Part shown: piece by piece, positions 44,622 to 53,759 of the stretch
Layout of the letters: each line of letters begins with the position of its first letter
How positions within the stretch are numbered: position 1 is the stretch's first letter
Assembly (NCBI GenBank): GCA_003142095.1
Contig: PLON01000017.1
Location: 105,954 to 169,953 of the forward strand
Direction of reading: 5' to 3'
Origin: Acidimicrobiaceae bacterium
GTDB lineage: Bacteria; Actinomycetota; Acidimicrobiia; Acidimicrobiales; RAAP-2
Length of the DNA stretch: 64,000 nucleotides
Notes under the pieces: generated by a model
What the model saw: the letters and a program-made list of their open reading frames with translations, nothing else
What the model was told of the DNA's origin: nothing
The model's database searches: none
Made by a program: the position numbers and the translations under genes

Positions 44622-46309
44622 TAGAAGAACCTCAGGTGACTTAGTTGCTCGACCACGGGGCCGAGCGCTATGGCGGGGAAGAAGGTGAGTCCACCGATAA
44701 TCAAGATGACACCGATGGTAAGACCAACGAACATGCCGTTGTCCGTGCGGAACGTGCCGAGTGACTCGGGCACCACGTCCTTTTCGGCGAGAACCCCACC
44801 CAAAGCAAGCGCCGGGATCATGACGCCGAATCGACCGAGCAGCATGTCGATCGCTCCGACGATGTTGTAGAACGGAGTGTTGCCGGTAAGGCCGCCGAAG
44901 GCCGAGCCGTTATTGTTACCCTGCGACGTCAGCCCGTAGAGAATCTCCGTGAAGCCGTGGGGTCCGGCGTTCTCCGGACCCGCTCGCCCGACGACCAGGG
45001 ACACCGCGATGGCGGTCAATATGAGCACGACCATGGGCATGACGAGCGAGCCCAGCCCCGCGAGTTTGACCTCCTTCGCCTGAATCTTTTTACCGAGATA
45101 CTCCGGCGTTCGCCCAATCATTAATCCGCCAATGAACACGGCGAGGATGGCGTAGATCAAGAGGGTGTACAGCCCCGTTCCCGTACCACCCGGCGTGACT
45201 TCGCCCATCATCATGCCCGTCAAGAGACCCATGCCTCCGATGGGGGTAAAGGAGTCGTAGGCGCTGTCCGCGGACCCCGTCGACGTTGACGTCGACGCCA
45301 CGCCAAAGAGCGCCGACGACGTATCGCCAAATCTGACCTCTTTGCCCTCGGTGTTACCGACGGTCGCGACAATGCCCGCCTTAGCGACCGCGGGGTTGTT
45401 CTGGTGCTCGGCGTTGGCGGTGTAGCCAACCCACACGCCAAAGAGAATGATGACGACGGCCAGCAACGCGAAGCCGTGCTTAATACTGCCAACCATCTTG
45501 CCGAAGGTGTAGGTAAGCGCTACGGGAATCGAGAGCAACAACCAGAACGACAAGAAGTTCGTCAAACCGGTAGGGTTTTCGAAGGGCGTCGCCGAGTTCG
45601 CGTTGAGGAAACCGCCACCGTTGGTGCCAAGTTGCTTGATGGTTTCCATGAAGCCGATCGGGCCTCGTGCGATGGTCTGGCTGACGTTGTTCAAGACGTC
45701 GTGGAAACTCGCCGTGCCGGCAAGGGTCTGAACCGCGCCCTCGCCCACGAAGATGATGCCAAAGACAAATGCAATCGGGAGCAGGACGTAGAACAGACAA
45801 CGGGTCATGTCGACCCAGAAGTTGCCGATCGTGGGAGACTTGCGACGCGAGAAGCCACGCACCAGCACCATGGCGGCGGAGATGCCCACCGCGGGCGAGA
45901 CGAACTGCTGCACCGTCAGGGCGCCAATCTGGGAGAAGTACGACATGGTGGTTTCGCCGCCGTAGTTCTGCCAGTTGGTGTTAGTCACGAACGACGCGCT
46001 GGTGTTGAAGTCCAACGCCGAACCCACGGCGCCGAGGTGCTGCGGGTTGAGGGGCAACGACCCTTGAATGCGAATGATCACGTAGGTGAACACCAGAGAG
46101 ACGAACGTGAAGACAACCATGGCGCCGGCGTAGCGCTTCCAGGTCTGCTCCTGCTCGGGGCTCGTACCGAGCATCCGGTAGACGGGTCGCTCTATCCAGG
46201 CGAGCCAGTGCACGCGACCGTTGAAGACGGCTTCCATGTAGGAACCGAGGTAGCGCCACGTGAGGCCGAGCGTGACGACGAGCGCGACGAGGGTGAAGAA
46301 GAAACCCAT
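44621..46309 (-). CDS. kdpA: Potassium-transporting ATPase subunit A
   Basis: 562 residues, about ten TM helices, a superfamily K+ transporter fold with four pore repeats. Selectivity-filter-like segments such as [20 protein letters not shown] and the later [14 protein letters not shown] are seen. The ATG overlaps the TAA of kdpF (TAATG). Subunit that binds and conducts K+. Confidence 0.98.
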   Translation of the reverse strand: MGFFFTLVALVVTLGLTWRYLGSYMEAVFNGRVHWLAWIERPVYRMLGTSPEQEQTWKRYAGAMVVFTFVSLVFTYVIIRIQGSLPLNPQHLGAVGSALDFNTSASFVTNTNWQNYGGETTMSYFSQIGALTVQQFVSPAVGISAAMVLVRGFSRRKSPTIGNFWVDMTRCLFYVLLPIAFVFGIIFVGEGAVQTLAGTASFHDVLNNVSQTIARGPIGFMETIKQLGTNGGGFLNANSATPFENPTGLTNFLSFWLLLSIPVALTYTFGKMVGSIKHGFALLAVVIILFGVWVGYTANAEHQNNPAVAKAGIVATVGNTEGKEVRFGDTSSALFGVASTSTSTGSADSAYDSFTPIGGMGLLTGMMMGEVTPGGTGTGLYTLLIYAILAVFIGGLMIGRTPEYLGKKIQAKEVKLAGLGSLVMPMVVLILTAIAVSLVVGRAGPENAGPHGFTEILYGLTSQGNNNGSAFGGLTGNTPFYNIVGAIDMLLGRFGVMIPALALGGVLAEKDVVPESLGTFRTDNGMFVGLTIGVILIIGGLTFFPAIALGPVVEQLSHLRFF

Positions 46310-46398
46310 TAGAACTTCTCGGGTTTAAACATGGCGTACCCGAGGTACAAGAACATGACGACGGAAATGATCAAAAGTATGATTTGCGAGAAACTCAT
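46309..46398 (-). CDS. kdpF: KdpF, small potassium-ATPase subunit
   Basis: A 29-residue single-TM peptide ending YLGYAMFKPEKF, the characteristic KdpF tail (Y-L-x-Y-A-x-x-x-P-E-x-F). It starts with ATG at 46398 and its stop overlaps the kdpA start. KdpF stabilises the complex in the membrane. Confidence 0.9.
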   Translation of the reverse strand: MSFSQIILLIISVVMFLYLGYAMFKPEKF

Positions 46399-46478
46399 AC
46401 TTTGTCCAGAACTTTAATAAGCCCGAGCATCACAAGCGTGAACGCTACGAAGCCGAGTATTGAGTAGAAATCTGCCAT
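46395..46478 (-). CDS. 27-residue single-TM peptide at the head of the kdp operon
   Basis: A very short frame, ATG at 46478 after TATGGAGTC, ending in LIKVLDKV. It is one hydrophobic helix with a short charged end. Its TGA overlaps the kdpF ATG (ATGA), so it is in the operon and translationally coupled. Similar unnamed peptides stand before kdpF/kdpA in other genomes as far as I recall, but I cannot confirm homology. It may be a second small Kdp subunit. Confidence 0.55.
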   Translation of the reverse strand: MADFYSILGFVAFTLVMLGLIKVLDKV

Positions 46479-46595
46479 GACTCCATACTTCTGGCGAGAT
46501 CCTGAACAGATTCTTTATAACGTCTTACCTGTCTTCATTTTTTCTTCTTTTTCGTAAACCGCCGCGACCGGGACTTTTGCGACGATACTGAAGGA
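46479..46595. promoter_or_regulatory. Divergent promoter region between kdpFABC and the kinase-kdpE operon
   Basis: 117 bp. On the minus strand a purine-rich tract (GAAAAAGAAGAAAAA) is followed by a TTATAA -10-like box; such AT-rich tracts are typical KdpE targets. On the plus strand GATACT (46584-46589) lies 6 bp before the kinase GTG, which overlaps AAGGAG. KdpE probably binds here and controls both directions. Confidence 0.5.
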
Positions 46596-48059
46596 GTGCG
46601 GAGGCGCCTCTTAGGTTCGATTATTGGTGTCTTGAGCGCGCTGGCGCTCGGCGGCGTCCTATTGCCGCTGCGGTCACACGTGAATGTTTCAACGACGGCA
46701 CTGGTGCTCGTGATCCCAGTCGTTGTGGGCGCCGCGATCGGAGGATTCACAGCGGGAGCGGTGAGCGTCGCGGCCGGCTTTTTGATATTCGACTATTCCT
46801 TTGTGCCGCCCTACAAGACCCTCAATGTGGGCACCGCTCAGAACTGGGTCGCGCTCGTGGTCTACGTCGTAGTAATGTTGCTCGTGGCGCGGGTAGTCGA
46901 CCGGCTCGACACCACGCGTCTCGAGGTCCTTCGAGGTCGCGATGCGATGCGTCGTGTGTCGGAGGTCTCGGAGCTGTTGGTCGGTGACCAACCTGTAGAA
47001 GAACTGCTTCGCAACATCGTTGCCACCGCCCAGACCATGTTTAACGTGCCGGGGGTATCCCTGCTCGAACTCGACAACGGGGAGCTCGTAGTCGTCGCGA
47101 GCGCCGGCGAACCCTTGACGGCCGAGGAACTCCACCAACTCGACCCCCTTTCGGGTACGCCCATTCGCGTCGGTACCGCGGCCGGGAACGAGAGTGAGTT
47201 GCGCACGGTGGCGCTCTCGCCCTCGGGTCGCCCCGTGGGCATCCTCGCCATGCGCGGTGTGCCCATCGCGGAAACCGATCGGGCGCTGCTCAATACCTTC
47301 GCGAACGACGCCGCCTTGGCGCTCGAACGCGCGCAGTTACGTGAACAGGCTCTGCGCTCCAAGCTTCTCGAAGAGGCCGACCGATTTCGCCGCGGACTGT
47401 TGGGCGCCGTGTCGCACGACCTGCGCACGCCGCTCGCTACCATCAAGGTCGCCTCGTCGACCCTGTCCAATCGCGGCGAGCTGCTGTCTCCTGAGGACAG
47501 CCGCCTCTTGCACCAACTCATCGAGATAGAGTCCGATCGCTTGACGCGTCTCGTCACGAACCTGCTCGACATGACGCGCATCGAAGCCGGAGTCTTGACG
47601 CTGCATCGCGCGACAATGCCGATTAGCGATCTGATCACCGAGTCGATCGCCGCCATGGGCTCGACCCTCAACGATTACACGATCGACGTGTCGTCACCTG
47701 CGTCACTGCCCGAGGTCGACATCGATCCCGTCTTGATGGGCCAAGTGCTCGTCAACCTGCTGGACAACGCCGCCCGGCACGCCCCCGCCCATAGTGTGAT
47801 ATCCGTGAAAGGTGAGCGTCGAGGACCCCAAGTCGTCCTCTTCGTCGCCGACCAGGGACCGGGCGTTCCCGCGAGCGACCGCGAGACCATCTTCGATCGA
47901 TTCACCCAGCTGAGCACGGGCGGGCGAGCGGGGCTCGGTCTCACGATCGCCAAGACCTTCGTCGAAGCCCACGGAGAGCACGTCTGGTACGAGGAAGTCC
48001 CGAGTGGCGGCGCGCGGTTCGTTCTCTCTCTGCCCACCGCTCAGCCGAGTCCTCGCTAA
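46596..48059 (+). CDS. Sensor histidine kinase, DUF4118-GAF-HisKA-HATPase (KdpD catalytic half)
   Basis: 487 residues. DUF4118 membrane module (1-105; FDYSFVPPYKTLNV is the KdpD-like loop), GAF (about 125-245), HisKA with intact His 274 in AVSHDLRTPL, and HATPase (LLDNAARHAP, DQGPGVPASD, GLGLTIAKTF). It lacks the N-terminal KdpD and USP domains, so it cannot carry their sensing. Directly followed (2 bp) by KdpE. It should be the phosphate donor for KdpE, complementing the histidine-less KdpD. GTG start. Confidence 0.93.
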   Translation: MRRRLLGSIIGVLSALALGGVLLPLRSHVNVSTTALVLVIPVVVGAAIGGFTAGAVSVAAGFLIFDYSFVPPYKTLNVGTAQNWVALVVYVVVMLLVARVVDRLDTTRLEVLRGRDAMRRVSEVSELLVGDQPVEELLRNIVATAQTMFNVPGVSLLELDNGELVVVASAGEPLTAEELHQLDPLSGTPIRVGTAAGNESELRTVALSPSGRPVGILAMRGVPIAETDRALLNTFANDAALALERAQLREQALRSKLLEEADRFRRGLLGAVSHDLRTPLATIKVASSTLSNRGELLSPEDSRLLHQLIEIESDRLTRLVTNLLDMTRIEAGVLTLHRATMPISDLITESIAAMGSTLNDYTIDVSSPASLPEVDIDPVLMGQVLVNLLDNAARHAPAHSVISVKGERRGPQVVLFVADQGPGVPASDRETIFDRFTQLSTGGRAGLGLTIAKTFVEAHGEHVWYEEVPSGGARFVLSLPTAQPSPR

Positions 48060-48061
48060 AC

Positions 48062-48754
48062 ATGGCCCACGTGCTCGTTATCGACGACGATCAGTCGCTT
48101 CTTCGAGCCTTACGGCTCGGTCTCGAAGCAGAGGGCCACGATGTCTCGACCGCCGATAATGGCGATCACGGGATCAGCCAAACCGCCCTACAGTCCCCCG
48201 ACATTGTCGTTCTCGATATTGGACTACCGGACATGGATGGTTTGGTAGTAGCCCAGCGCATTCGTCAATGGAGCGACGTTCCGATCATCATTCTGTCCGC
48301 GACCGGCGACGATCATCGCAAAATCGACGCGCTGAATGGTGGCGCCGACGACTACGTCACGAAGCCCTTCAGCATGGGCGAGCTCGAGGCCCGAATCCGC
48401 GCCGTCTTACGTAACCGTGGGGCCGAATCAGCCGACCCGGCGACAGCCAACTTGGATCTCGGCTCACTGTACGTCGACCTTGTGCACCACGAGGTGCGTC
48501 TCAACGGCAAGAAGGTGGATCTTACGTCGAAGGAGTTCAATGTCCTTGCGTATCTGGCGCGCTATTCCGGGCGAACCTGCACCCATCAGATGATCCTCGG
48601 GGCGGTCTGGGGAGTGGGCTACGGCGACGAGGCCGCCTACGTGCACGCGTACGTGCATCGACTTCGCCAAAAACTCAACGACGAAGACGGCACACTCATT
48701 CAAACGACACCCGGCGTCGGCTACAGCCTGCAGCCAACTCCCGCGAAGATTTAG
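48062..48754 (+). CDS. kdpE: KdpE-type response regulator (OmpR family)
   Basis: 230 residues. Receiver domain with acidic IDDDQS, phospho-acceptor Asp 52 in VVLDIGLPDMDG, LSATGDD and KPF; then an OmpR/PhoB winged helix (TSKEFNVLAYLARYSG...VHAYVHRLRQKL...GVGYSL). Two bases after the kinase stop, so co-expressed. Expected to switch on kdpFABC under K+ limitation or osmotic stress. Its TAG overlaps the stop of the convergent gene. Confidence 0.94.
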   Translation: MAHVLVIDDDQSLLRALRLGLEAEGHDVSTADNGDHGISQTALQSPDIVVLDIGLPDMDGLVVAQRIRQWSDVPIIILSATGDDHRKIDALNGGADDYVTKPFSMGELEARIRAVLRNRGAESADPATANLDLGSLYVDLVHHEVRLNGKKVDLTSKEFNVLAYLARYSGRTCTHQMILGAVWGVGYGDEAAYVHAYVHRLRQKLNDEDGTLIQTTPGVGYSLQPTPAKI

Positions 48755-49785
48755 CGCGCCGTCGGCTCCAGAAGGGCTGCCCGCGCGAAGTCCTCGAACT
48801 CGTGCGCGTCCATGACAACGTCAAGCTCGTCGTCGAAGCTCGGCTGGGGACTGAGCAGAATCACTCGCGACGCGTCGGCCACGGCCACCTGTCCATCGGT
48901 CTCACTCGCGGCCGTGGCGAGAGCGGCCGCGTCGAAATGAACGCCGGAGTCAAGGTCGTCGTCCGTTTCGGCCGGAAGTTCGGCCACGAATACCGTGAGA
49001 GCCGCTCCCGCGACGTCGCGAGCGACGAAACTCAAGCAACCGAGCGTGGGCAGGTACGAACCCGCGGCGGTCAGTGAAAACGAAGTCGCGGCCAGCTGGT
49101 CTTGACCAATAGGACCCGTTGTCACCTTCCCCGAAGAGTCGAGCGCGTCGGCGAGACTCGCACAAAGTTGGGCGAGGTTGGTCGTGGGCTGATACGTCAG
49201 CGCGTTATCGGCTTGGCGCGGCGCGCCCCAGAGACCGAAGGTGGGCTTCCCGAGAAATACCAGTGTCTCGAGGAAACCTGGGCCGTGGTTGGTCGTGACT
49301 TCGACGAGATGGCACTGAGCGAGCTCGTTGACGCGAGCCATCGCTTCCACCGCGACGTGACAACGTGGCGCGGAATCGGGATTGAGGTCCGCGAAGCGCC
49401 GATCCATGCTGTCGAGATCTCCGCCAATGCCTCGAGAGAGGAAGAGCGCCCCTTTCACCCACGAGTCCCACGGCACGTCGTTGATGGTCGGCAATAAAGC
49501 GAAGGCATCCATCGCTTCGTAGATCGGTCCGAGTGACGACGAGCGCCGGGCAAGCAGTGTGCGTCGCAACGCAAACAGTCGCAGCGTGTCGACCTCATCG
49601 GAGTCGAGTCCGTGGCGAAAAGCGTCGCAACCCTCTTCACCTTCGGCGACCACGGAGCGTACAACGCCGGCCACTGCGTCGTCATTGACCTCGGGGCGAT
49701 ATCGAATGAACTCCCCGGCGTTTAACTCGTACACGTCCTCGGCGAGCTGATCGCGCAGCGCTGAAACACGTTCGGTGGCGCTCAC
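48751..49785 (-). CDS. Protein of unknown function, 344 residues
   Basis: Soluble, acidic, no signal peptide or TM. Nothing diagnostic is recognised. The C-terminal 150 residues alternate strands and helices (SYLPTLGCLSFVARDVAGAAL, VFVAELPAE) in a pattern that could be an alpha/beta domain. The N-terminal half is helical and Asp/Arg-rich. Convergent with kdpE and sharing a 4-base stop overlap; no functional link to Kdp is evident. GTG start. Confidence 0.7.
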   Translation of the reverse strand: MSATERVSALRDQLAEDVYELNAGEFIRYRPEVNDDAVAGVVRSVVAEGEEGCDAFRHGLDSDEVDTLRLFALRRTLLARRSSSLGPIYEAMDAFALLPTINDVPWDSWVKGALFLSRGIGGDLDSMDRRFADLNPDSAPRCHVAVEAMARVNELAQCHLVEVTTNHGPGFLETLVFLGKPTFGLWGAPRQADNALTYQPTTNLAQLCASLADALDSSGKVTTGPIGQDQLAATSFSLTAAGSYLPTLGCLSFVARDVAGAALTVFVAELPAETDDDLDSGVHFDAAALATAASETDGQVAVADASRVILLSPQPSFDDELDVVMDAHEFEDFARAALLEPTAR

Positions 49786-49928
49786 GGATGGATCCGTCGT
49801 CGCGTGAAAGGCATCTCTATACGGTACTCACGGCCAGTTGCGCCAACGTCGTGCGAGTCTTGGCGGGATGAACATCAACTGAGCCGCCCATTTCGACCAC
49901 GAGACTCAGTTATCCCGTGCGGGAAGAA

Positions 49929-50378
49929 TCAGTTCGATTTCCGACTCGCGACGAACACCGGAATCTCGCGCGACGTCTTCGTCTTGTATTCGGCGTACGG
50001 CGGGAAGGCCGCGGCGGCCCTCTCCCACCACTGCGCGTACTCGTCGCCGCTGATCTGGCGAACCTCGACGTCAAAGGGTTCGGGTCCGTCTTGGAGCACG
50101 ACGTCGTCGGGGTACGCAACCAAGTTGTAGTACCACTGAGGATTATCCGGTGCGCCACCCTTGGAGGCGACGAGTGCGTACTCGCCGTCGTGTTCGACGC
50201 GCATCACGGGGGTCTTACGAATCTTGCCGCTGCGATGGCCGCGTGTCGTAAAGATCACGATCGGTGTACCAGTGTCACGCAGCGTGTTGGCGCGCGTACC
50301 CCCCGAGCTCTCGTACTCGTCGACTTGATCACGAACCCACTCCGACGGACTTGGTTCGTACTCACCCTCTAACGCCAT
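49929..50378 (-). CDS. Deazaflavin(F420)-dependent nitroreductase family protein (Ddn-like)
   Basis: 149 residues of the split-barrel Ddn/FDOR-A family typical of Actinobacteria: IVIFTTRGHRSGKIRKTPVM is the cofactor-binding stretch, and GGAPDNPQWYYNLVAYPDDV is the conserved active-site part. Members use reduced F420 to reduce quinones or nitro compounds. The ATG at 50378 follows AAAGGAT. Confidence 0.9.
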   Translation of the reverse strand: MALEGEYEPSPSEWVRDQVDEYESSGGTRANTLRDTGTPIVIFTTRGHRSGKIRKTPVMRVEHDGEYALVASKGGAPDNPQWYYNLVAYPDDVVLQDGPEPFDVEVRQISGDEYAQWWERAAAAFPPYAEYKTKTSREIPVFVASRKSN

Positions 50379-50458
50379 GGCGACATCCTTTCAACGACCT
50401 AACTGTCGGTGACTTTAACGGCGCGACGCCGACCCCGCACCCTGTCACACGTCTCCGC

Positions 50459-51829
50459 TCAACCACCCGTGTCACTGGGCTCGGGCTGATCGTGTCGCTC
50501 GAGTGAGAACTGGCCAGTATTCACGTCGAAGTCGAAGAGCTCGCCGTAGCGACCCCAGTCGATGGCGACGTGGAGCTGAGCGCGCGCCTCGTCCTCCGAG
50601 AAGCCCCGTCGCAAAAGATCGAGAAAGAACCCCTCGCCGAGAGTGCCGTCCTCCGTCGTCTCGAGGGCGTTACAAATCGCGCGAATGAGTGGTGCTCGTT
50701 CGCGGGCCAATGCCGCAAAGATCGGCTTCGACTCCAAAATATTTGCTGCCACGTAGGTGCGACCCTCGTCAGTGATGTGGAGATCAGCGTCCCTCGCTTC
50801 GGCCAGTCCGAGGAGCTGCGCCGCGTCGACGAGGGGTAGGAGGTCGTCGACCTCGAAGGTCAACTCGTGGGCCAGCTTCGGCAAGTCTTCGTCGCCTCCG
50901 CGGGCAAGCAGTATTTCCAATAGTCCGGACATTCCACCCACGCTCGCTTCGGGAAGCGGGGTGTCAGTCGCGGTGGCGTCGGCCGAACTCTTCGCGGCCC
51001 AAATGTGTGCGGGAGCTCGGTTGTCGGGACCGGTCATCAAGGTGTAAATCTGGTCGACGAGAGCCTGGAAACTCTCGTCGTGACGATGGCGCGGTTGAGG
51101 AAAGGTGCAGCTAATCTCGGTGCGGATTCGACCGGGATTGGCGCCCAGGACGAAAATACGGTCGGCCAAGATGACCGCCTCTTCGATGTTGTGCGTGACG
51201 ATCAACATCGCTTTCGTCGGAAAGTCCTTCTCGCGCCACAGACGAAGTAGTTCCGCTCGCAGGTTCTGTGCGGTCAAGACGTCCAGCGCCGAGAACGGTT
51301 CGTCCATCAAAAGGGCGTCGGGCTCAACCACCAGCGCGCGGGCGAAACCGACGCGCTGGCGCATGCCTCCGGAGAGCTCTTTCGGATACGCCGACTCGAA
51401 TCCGTCAAGTCCGATCGTGTCGATCGCCCGCTCCGCTCGTTGTCGGCGTTCGGCCGGTTCCACGCCGAGGGCTTCAAGACCGATTTCGACGTTTTGACGA
51501 ACCGTCAACCAGGGCAAGAGCGCGAAGCTCTGAAAGACCATGGCCACACCGGGGTTGGCGCCATTAAGTGGACTACCGCGGTAACTAACCTCGCCCGACG
51601 TCGGCGCAATCAATCCGGCGATGCAGCGCAGCAACGTGCTCTTGCCCGATCCCGAGCGCCCCAGGAGGGCCACGATCTCTCCTTCGCGCAGGTCGAGCGA
51701 AATGTCGTCCAGAACCGGCAGTGGACTGCCGTCGGGCGAGACGAAGGTCTTCGTAACGTGCGAGACCTCGATGATCGTCGCCGGCGCGAAGCTGGCGCTC
51801 GCGGGAACGAGCTCTGGGGTAATTGTCAC
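50459..51829 (-). CDS. ABC transporter ATPase, NitT/TauT type with C-terminal AAA-associated domain
   Basis: 456 residues. The first 245 are a nitrate/sulfonate/taurine-type ATPase: Walker A LLGRSGSGKST, signature LSGGMRQRVGFARAL, Walker B LLMDEPFSALD. The C-terminal 160 residues (GGMSGLLEILLARGGDEDLPKLA and on) form the extra AAA-associated winged-helix-like domain found on some of these ATPases. Its partner is the fused permease immediately upstream. No binding protein is present. Confidence 0.9.
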   Translation of the reverse strand: MTITPELVPASASFAPATIIEVSHVTKTFVSPDGSPLPVLDDISLDLREGEIVALLGRSGSGKSTLLRCIAGLIAPTSGEVSYRGSPLNGANPGVAMVFQSFALLPWLTVRQNVEIGLEALGVEPAERRQRAERAIDTIGLDGFESAYPKELSGGMRQRVGFARALVVEPDALLMDEPFSALDVLTAQNLRAELLRLWREKDFPTKAMLIVTHNIEEAVILADRIFVLGANPGRIRTEISCTFPQPRHRHDESFQALVDQIYTLMTGPDNRAPAHIWAAKSSADATATDTPLPEASVGGMSGLLEILLARGGDEDLPKLAHELTFEVDDLLPLVDAAQLLGLAEARDADLHITDEGRTYVAANILESKPIFAALARERAPLIRAICNALETTEDGTLGEGFFLDLLRRGFSEDEARAQLHVAIDWGRYGELFDFDVNTGQFSLERHDQPEPSDTGG

Positions 51830-51875
51830 GGTGCACCACCTTGTCGCAGAGGAATAGTCAAGATCAAATCGGGAG

Positions 51876-53624
51876 TCACAGGGTGAACCGCCGTTCGGCC
51901 ATGCGATAGAGGCGTCGCCAGAAGAGTCGGTTGACGATCACGACGAAGGCGCTCATGACGACGCCGCCCGCGATGAGTTCGGCGAAACGTCCTTGATCCG
52001 AGGCGACGGCAATGTAGTTGCCCAGTCCGTAAGCGTGCAGCGTGCGGTCGTGCCAACTCACGAGTTCGGCCACGATCGAGGCGTTCCACGCTCCCCCGGC
52101 TGCGGTAATACCGCCGGTCACGTAGGCGGGAAAGATGGCCGGCAGGATCACTTGGCGCCAACGCTGTTGCCTCGTGAGGCGCATGGACACCATCATCTCG
52201 CGTAAGTCGTTCGGGATGGAACTGGCACCGGCGATGACGTTGAACAAGATGTACCACTGCGCGCCGAGCATCATCAACAAGATCGCGCCGACGTCGAGCG
52301 GAATGTGCGCGTTGATGAAGAGCAAGGTGGCGAAGGGAAAGAGCAGGATCGCGGGAAAGCTCGCTAAGACCTGGACCACGGGCTGGGCGTAGCGCGAAAG
52401 CCGTGGACTCATGCCAATCTTCACGCCGATGGGCACCCAAATGAGCGTCGACGCGACGAGTAGCACGACCACGCGGCCGAAGGTGGCGAACGCGAAGGCG
52501 ATCAGACTCGGGAACCGACCGAAGCCGAGATGCTTGTTGATATAGAAGAGCCCGACGACGGCGATGACCGCGGAAAGCCCCGCAATCAGCGTGTAGAAAA
52601 TGACGTCGCCGAGCTGTCGCTTGCGCACATTGGCGCGCAACGGATATTCGGCGAGTCCGAAGGGGCGGGTTACTCGATCCAGAAGCCGCCCGATGGGCCG
52701 CGTCGCGCGTCCAAGCAGTTTCGGGATCGAAGAACGTCGCAGCAAATTCAATATCACGCTCTTGGGCTTGTCGCCCGACTCGGAAGTCTCGAGTCGGAAT
52801 TTGTCGGCCCACGCGACGAGAGGACGAAAGACAAGGAAATTTGTGCCGACGACCAAGACGATCATGACGACAATCGCGATAGCGACGTCACCGTAGGAAC
52901 CCTTTTGAACCGCGGCGGCCATGTAGCTACCGATTCCCGGCAGACTCTCGGAAATGCCCTTGCCCTTCACAAAGACGGTGACCGCCTCCGAAGCGGTGAG
53001 AAAGAACCACCCACCTCCCATCGACATCATCATGTTCCACACCAGGCCGATCATGGAGCTCGGCACGTCGAGCTTCCAGAACCGTTGCCACTTAGTCAGC
53101 CGATACATCCGCGCCGCTTCGTCGAGTTCGGCGGGCTGGGCAATCAGCGAGTGGTAAAAGCTGAAGGTCATATTCCAAGCCTGGGACGTGAAAATGACGA
53201 AGATCGACGCGAGTTCGAGACCCAGCACATTGTTCGGAAACAACTTGATAAAGAAAGTCAGCGCAATCGGCAAGAAGACGAGGATGGGAATCGACTGCAG
53301 GATGTCGAGAATCGGGACGAGAATTTTCTCCGCTCGCCGCAGACGCGCCGCCGCCGTGCCGTAGACGAGCGTGAAGATCAACGACAGCGCGAGGGCGAGA
53401 AACATTCGTAGCAACGACCGAGCCGCGTAGTAGGGGACGTCAGCGAGGCTGGTGGAAATGTGGGTGACCGCGTGACCGGCCGTCAGATTGACGGTCATCG
53501 AGCGGCCGAGACGCACGACACCGTAGAGCGTCGCGATGATTCCCGCACCGACGACGAGGTCGACCCAACTGAGACGACGCCCGCGTAGTGCCTCGCGCAC
53601 CGGAAGGAACTGTCGTAAGGCCAC
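51876..53624 (-). CDS. Fused double ABC permease (NitT/TauT type)
   Basis: 582 residues with two tandem permease domains. The first (about 85-270) ends with an EAA-like loop (ELDEAARMYRLTKWQRFWKLDVPS), and the second (about 360-570) repeats this (NDLREMMVSMRLTRQQRWRQVILP). Fusion of both halves of the pore in one chain is unusual for NitT/TauT systems but known in related bicarbonate/aliphatic-sulfonate clusters with AAA-associated ATPases. It ends 46 bp before the ATPase gene. GTG start at 53624. Substrate unknown. Confidence 0.87.
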   Translation of the reverse strand: MALRQFLPVREALRGRRLSWVDLVVGAGIIATLYGVVRLGRSMTVNLTAGHAVTHISTSLADVPYYAARSLLRMFLALALSLIFTLVYGTAAARLRRAEKILVPILDILQSIPILVFLPIALTFFIKLFPNNVLGLELASIFVIFTSQAWNMTFSFYHSLIAQPAELDEAARMYRLTKWQRFWKLDVPSSMIGLVWNMMMSMGGGWFFLTASEAVTVFVKGKGISESLPGIGSYMAAAVQKGSYGDVAIAIVVMIVLVVGTNFLVFRPLVAWADKFRLETSESGDKPKSVILNLLRRSSIPKLLGRATRPIGRLLDRVTRPFGLAEYPLRANVRKRQLGDVIFYTLIAGLSAVIAVVGLFYINKHLGFGRFPSLIAFAFATFGRVVVLLVASTLIWVPIGVKIGMSPRLSRYAQPVVQVLASFPAILLFPFATLLFINAHIPLDVGAILLMMLGAQWYILFNVIAGASSIPNDLREMMVSMRLTRQQRWRQVILPAIFPAYVTGGITAAGGAWNASIVAELVSWHDRTLHAYGLGNYIAVASDQGRFAELIAGGVVMSAFVVIVNRLFWRRLYRMAERRFTL

Positions 53625-53641
53625 GGGCTCTCTCTCGCTGG

Positions 53642-53656
53642 GCTGACGACGTCAGC
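53642..53656. promoter_or_regulatory. Short palindrome upstream of the ABC permease
   Basis: GCTGAC-GAC-GTCAGC lies 17 bp before the permease GTG. Possible operator or mRNA hairpin near the ribosome site. Confidence 0.3.
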
Positions 53657-53759
53657 GATCTACGACGTCTATCTTGCAACGAATCGCACTGGCGCTCGCG
53701 ACATTAACGGGCGACCGCGCGCCGTCACACAACGTTCACGAAGTGATCGGCGCCGCTAT

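Noticed and set aside
46522..46545. Seven-codon leader peptide (MKTGKTL) on the minus strand before the kdp operon
   Set aside because: Purine-rich upstream bases could be a ribosome site, but there is no attenuator structure after it, and K+ systems are not known to use peptide attenuation. Probably chance.
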